6,167 bases of DNA from an uncultured Bacilli bacterium. Lineage in GTDB: Bacteria > Bacillota_I > Bacilli_A > RF39 > UBA660. How positions within the stretch are numbered: the stretch's first letter is position 1; each line of letters begins with the position of its first letter. The stretch lies in NCBI GenBank assembly GCA_944359735.1, contig CALVTA010000097.1, positions 1 through 6,167 on the forward strand. The letters are read 5' to 3'. Below, piece by piece: positions 4,287 through 6,167 of the stretch. Made by a program: the position numbers and the translations under genes. The notes below the pieces were generated by a model. That model saw only the letters and a program-made list of their open reading frames with translations. It was not told the origin of the DNA and searched no databases.

Positions 4287-5460
4287 TTATATTTTGAAAA
4301 TAACTGGAAAAAGATTAGATATATTTATTTTGATGCTAGTTAAGTTGCAACTTAGTTTTAAAAAAATTAGACAAACTAAAGATTACCTTATTATAGAAGT
4401 TTTAGAAGAAGATTATAGCAAGATTTTAAAGATAAAGACAACCTATGAAATTAATATTATTAAGAGGAAAGGGCTTTGTAATATTGTTAACTTTTTTAAG
4501 ACAAGAAAAACATTCATATTTATAGCTTTTTTAGGTTTTGCTTTCTTTAATTTATTAACAAATATAGTTTTTTCAATTAAGATAATAGAGACTGATACTG
4601 AACTTAGAGAGATAATTTTAGATGATTTAAAAGAATTTGGTTTGAAAAAATATGGTTTTAAAATCAGTTATGAAGACAAAGAGAAAATGGAGAGGAAAAT
4701 CTTAAAAAAGGAAAAGAATATAATAGAGTGGATTGAAATCGAAGAAAGAGGCGTTAGTTATGAAGTTAAATTAATTAAACGAGTTAAAGATAATATAAGA
4801 AAAGAAACAGAACCTCGTAATATAGTTGCTAAAAAAAATGGATTAATTACAAGAATTGAGGCAGAGTCTGGTGAAGTAATTACTAAAAAAAACGCTTATG
4901 TTAATAAAGGAGATGTTTTAATAAGTGGTTTAATTAGAAATAATGATAATATTGTTAGTAAAACAAGGGCAATAGGAAAAGTTTATGCTGAAATTTGGTA
5001 TAAGGTGTCGCTTAGTTTACCAGTTAATTATCATGAAGAAAAGAAAACTGGAGAGACTAAGCAAGTATTAGAAATCAGTTTTCTGAATAGTGATTATAGT
5101 TTAACTGATTTTGATAGTTATAAACATTATAAAGATTATAAGAAAATACTTTATAAAAATCCATTATTACCAATTAGCCTTAATTTGACAAAAAAAGAAG
5201 AGGTAGAGCTAATAGATATTGATTTTAGTAAAAATTATAAGAAAAATATTAAACCTCTTGCTATAGAAAAATTAAAAAATAAACTTGGAAATGATATAAA
5301 AATAATATCAGAAAAAGTTTTGAAAAAGAATGAAAATGCTGATAGAATAGATATAGATATTTTTTTTAAAGTAGAAGAAGATATTACTAGTTATAGCTCA
5401 TTAGAAAATTTTGACATTGAATTAGAAAATGAGAAAATAGAAGAAGAAAGCAGTGGGTGA
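4279..5460 (+). CDS. yqfD: Sporulation membrane protein YqfD
   Basis: A 393-aa protein of the YqfD family, of normal length (about 400 residues in Bacillus). The N-terminal 75 residues form a small basic cytoplasmic domain. One membrane span follows at about 78-100, then a large domain on the outer side. Family landmarks in that domain are RNIVAKKNGLITRIEAESGE (180-199), VNKGDVLISG (208-217), the AIGKVYAEIWYKV segment (231-243) and a C-terminal region rich in Glu/Lys ending in a repeated acidic tail (IELENEKIEEESSG). The ATG overlaps yqfC by 8 bases with GGAGA 6 bases upstream, so the two are translationally coupled. In Bacillus the gene lies just before phoH; here a VanZ-family gene follows instead. 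The biochemical function is not known, only its association with spore formation. Confidence 0.93.
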   Translation: MSSYILKITGKRLDIFILMLVKLQLSFKKIRQTKDYLIIEVLEEDYSKILKIKTTYEINIIKRKGLCNIVNFFKTRKTFIFIAFLGFAFFNLLTNIVFSIKIIETDTELREIILDDLKEFGLKKYGFKISYEDKEKMERKILKKEKNIIEWIEIEERGVSYEVKLIKRVKDNIRKETEPRNIVAKKNGLITRIEAESGEVITKKNAYVNKGDVLISGLIRNNDNIVSKTRAIGKVYAEIWYKVSLSLPVNYHEEKKTGETKQVLEISFLNSDYSLTDFDSYKHYKDYKKILYKNPLLPISLNLTKKEEVELIDIDFSKNYKKNIKPLAIEKLKNKLGNDIKIISEKVLKKNENADRIDIDIFFKVEEDITSYSSLENFDIELENEKIEEESSG

Positions 5461-5461
5461 T
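5456..5461 (+). promoter_or_regulatory. Ribosome binding site of the VanZ-family gene
   Basis: GGTGAT at the end of yqfD, 6 bases before ATG 5468. It favours this start over an in-frame GTG at 5453 that lies upstream of the site. Confidence 0.55.
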
Positions 5462-5467
5462 ACTTGT

Positions 5468-6067
5468 ATGTTTTCAAGTTTAGGCAGAACAATAGGAAAT
5501 GTTTTTGAATTTAGTTTACCAATGGTTGTTATTTCTGTTGTGGTAGCTATTACTTTAAGATTAGCAGATATTATAAAATATAAAAAACAATTTTGTTTAT
5601 ACAAGGAATTTGTAGCTTTAGCTTTCATTATTTATATTTTATGTTTATTTCAAGTGGTTACTTTTCAGGATAACAATAATATTTCTAGTAATAATTTTAT
5701 TCCTTTTAAAGAGATGTTTAGGTATAATTTGGGTAGTAGGTTATTTTTAAAAAATGTTCTTGGCAATATTATTATGTTTTTGCCGTATGGATTTTTTACT
5801 AGTTATTTTTTGAAGGAGAATAGATTAATACCTATTTTTGCTTTAACTATTGTTACATCATTGACAATTGAAACAACACAATTAATGATAGGTAGAGTTT
5901 TTGATATAGATGATATTATATTGAATATAATTGGAGGTGTTGTTGGACACTATTTGTATATTGTTATTTTGAAAATAGGTGATATGTGTCCTAAAGTCTT
6001 GCAAGCAGAATGGTTTTTAAATTTAGTGTCAATTATTTTATTAATAGGATTAATTACGCTACTTTAA
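5468..6067 (+). CDS. VanZ-family integral membrane protein
   Basis: A 199-aa protein with about five or six hydrophobic segments. VanZ-family landmarks are NFIPF (76-80), KNVLGNIIMFLPYGFF (95-110), the IETTQLMIGRVFDIDDIILN segment (134-153, with Glu, Gln and the Asp cluster) and the following GG-VGHYLY. The founding VanZ gives low-level teicoplanin resistance; most chromosomal members have no known function, so no resistance should be assumed. It lies 7 bases after yqfD and probably shares its transcript, with a strong terminator 54 bases past the stop. The ATG at 5468 is preferred because of its Shine-Dalgarno. A GTG at 5453, which would overlap yqfD, would add five residues. The link to sporulation genes is positional only. 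Confidence 0.88.
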   Translation: MFSSLGRTIGNVFEFSLPMVVISVVVAITLRLADIIKYKKQFCLYKEFVALAFIIYILCLFQVVTFQDNNNISSNNFIPFKEMFRYNLGSRLFLKNVLGNIIMFLPYGFFTSYFLKENRLIPIFALTIVTSLTIETTQLMIGRVFDIDDIILNIIGGVVGHYLYIVILKIGDMCPKVLQAEWFLNLVSIILLIGLITLL

Positions 6068-6121
6068 AAGCTTTTTTTTTTGTGCTATAACCCGAGTTTT
6101 GTAGTTTGTGAAATATAAAAT

Positions 6122-6155
6122 GTCTATTTTTTGTTGAAAATAGGCTTTTATTTTG
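6122..6155 (+). terminator. Rho-independent terminator after the yqfC-yqfD-VanZ unit
   Basis: GTCTATTTT (6122-6130) pairs with AAAATAGGC (6137-6145) over 9 bp with one G-U pair and a 6-base loop. TTTTATTTT follows directly. The stretch from 6068 to 6121 contains a long T-run (from 6071) but no convincing gene. Confidence 0.8.
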
Positions 6156-6167
6156 TCTTTAGATGTG

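Noticed and set aside
5422..5628. Minus-strand 68-aa open frame over the yqfD/VanZ junction
   Set aside because: It is antisense to two well-supported genes, with a composition typical of a shadow frame.
1..6167. CRISPR array, insertion sequence or recombinase
   Set aside because: No regularly spaced repeats, no transposase or integrase reading frame, and no terminal inverted repeats were seen.

Overview
The window is strongly AT-rich DNA from a low-GC Bacillota (Firmicutes). Three things point there: sigma-A-type promoters with near-perfect Shine-Dalgarno sites, a tRNA with encoded CCA, and the linked genes rpsU, yqfC and yqfD. The last two belong to conserved endospore-former families, so the lineage probably sporulates or descends from sporulators. 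TGA is used as stop in several genes and TGG as Trp, so the standard bacterial code applies (not the Mycoplasma code). I cannot name the genus.

Left part (1-221): a tRNA-Gly(TCC) gene on the minus strand, with a full-consensus promoter (TTGACA, 17 bp, TATAAT) upstream and a 12-bp hairpin terminator just downstream.

Middle part (222-3678): an accessory cassette that looks like a complete, probably undescribed bacteriocin or peptide-signal locus. A minus-strand regulator with two tandem XRE-type helix-turn-helix domains is transcribed divergently from a plus-strand operon. The operon encodes (1) a peptidase C39/ABC exporter (PCAT) with an intact protease triad, (2) a 127-aa protein with one membrane anchor, of unknown function, and (3, 4) two very small peptides whose 15-residue N-termini are textbook double-glycine-type leaders. 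The small genes are tightly coupled: the first starts on a GTG overlapping the previous stop, and the second overlaps the first by 4 bases. The predicted mature peptides (37 and 41 residues) carry a GxxxG motif at the same core positions (22-26). One is anionic and very hydrophobic, the other amphipathic and cationic, and each has a single Cys near its C-terminus. This is the pattern of a two-peptide (class IIb-like) bacteriocin. A possible 36-aa membrane peptide with a TTG start (3568-3678) overlaps the end of the second peptide gene and could be an immunity peptide.

Right part (3700-6167): housekeeping and sporulation genes on the plus strand. rpsU (bS21) has its own extended -10 promoter and a terminator overlapping its stop codon. 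Then come yqfC and yqfD (8-base overlap) and a VanZ-family membrane protein gene, closed by a strong terminator at 6122-6155.

Proposed working of the cassette: the exporter cleaves the leaders after Gly-Gly or Ala-Gly and exports the two cores, the anchored 127-aa protein assists export or protects the cell, and the tandem-HTH protein controls the divergent promoter region.
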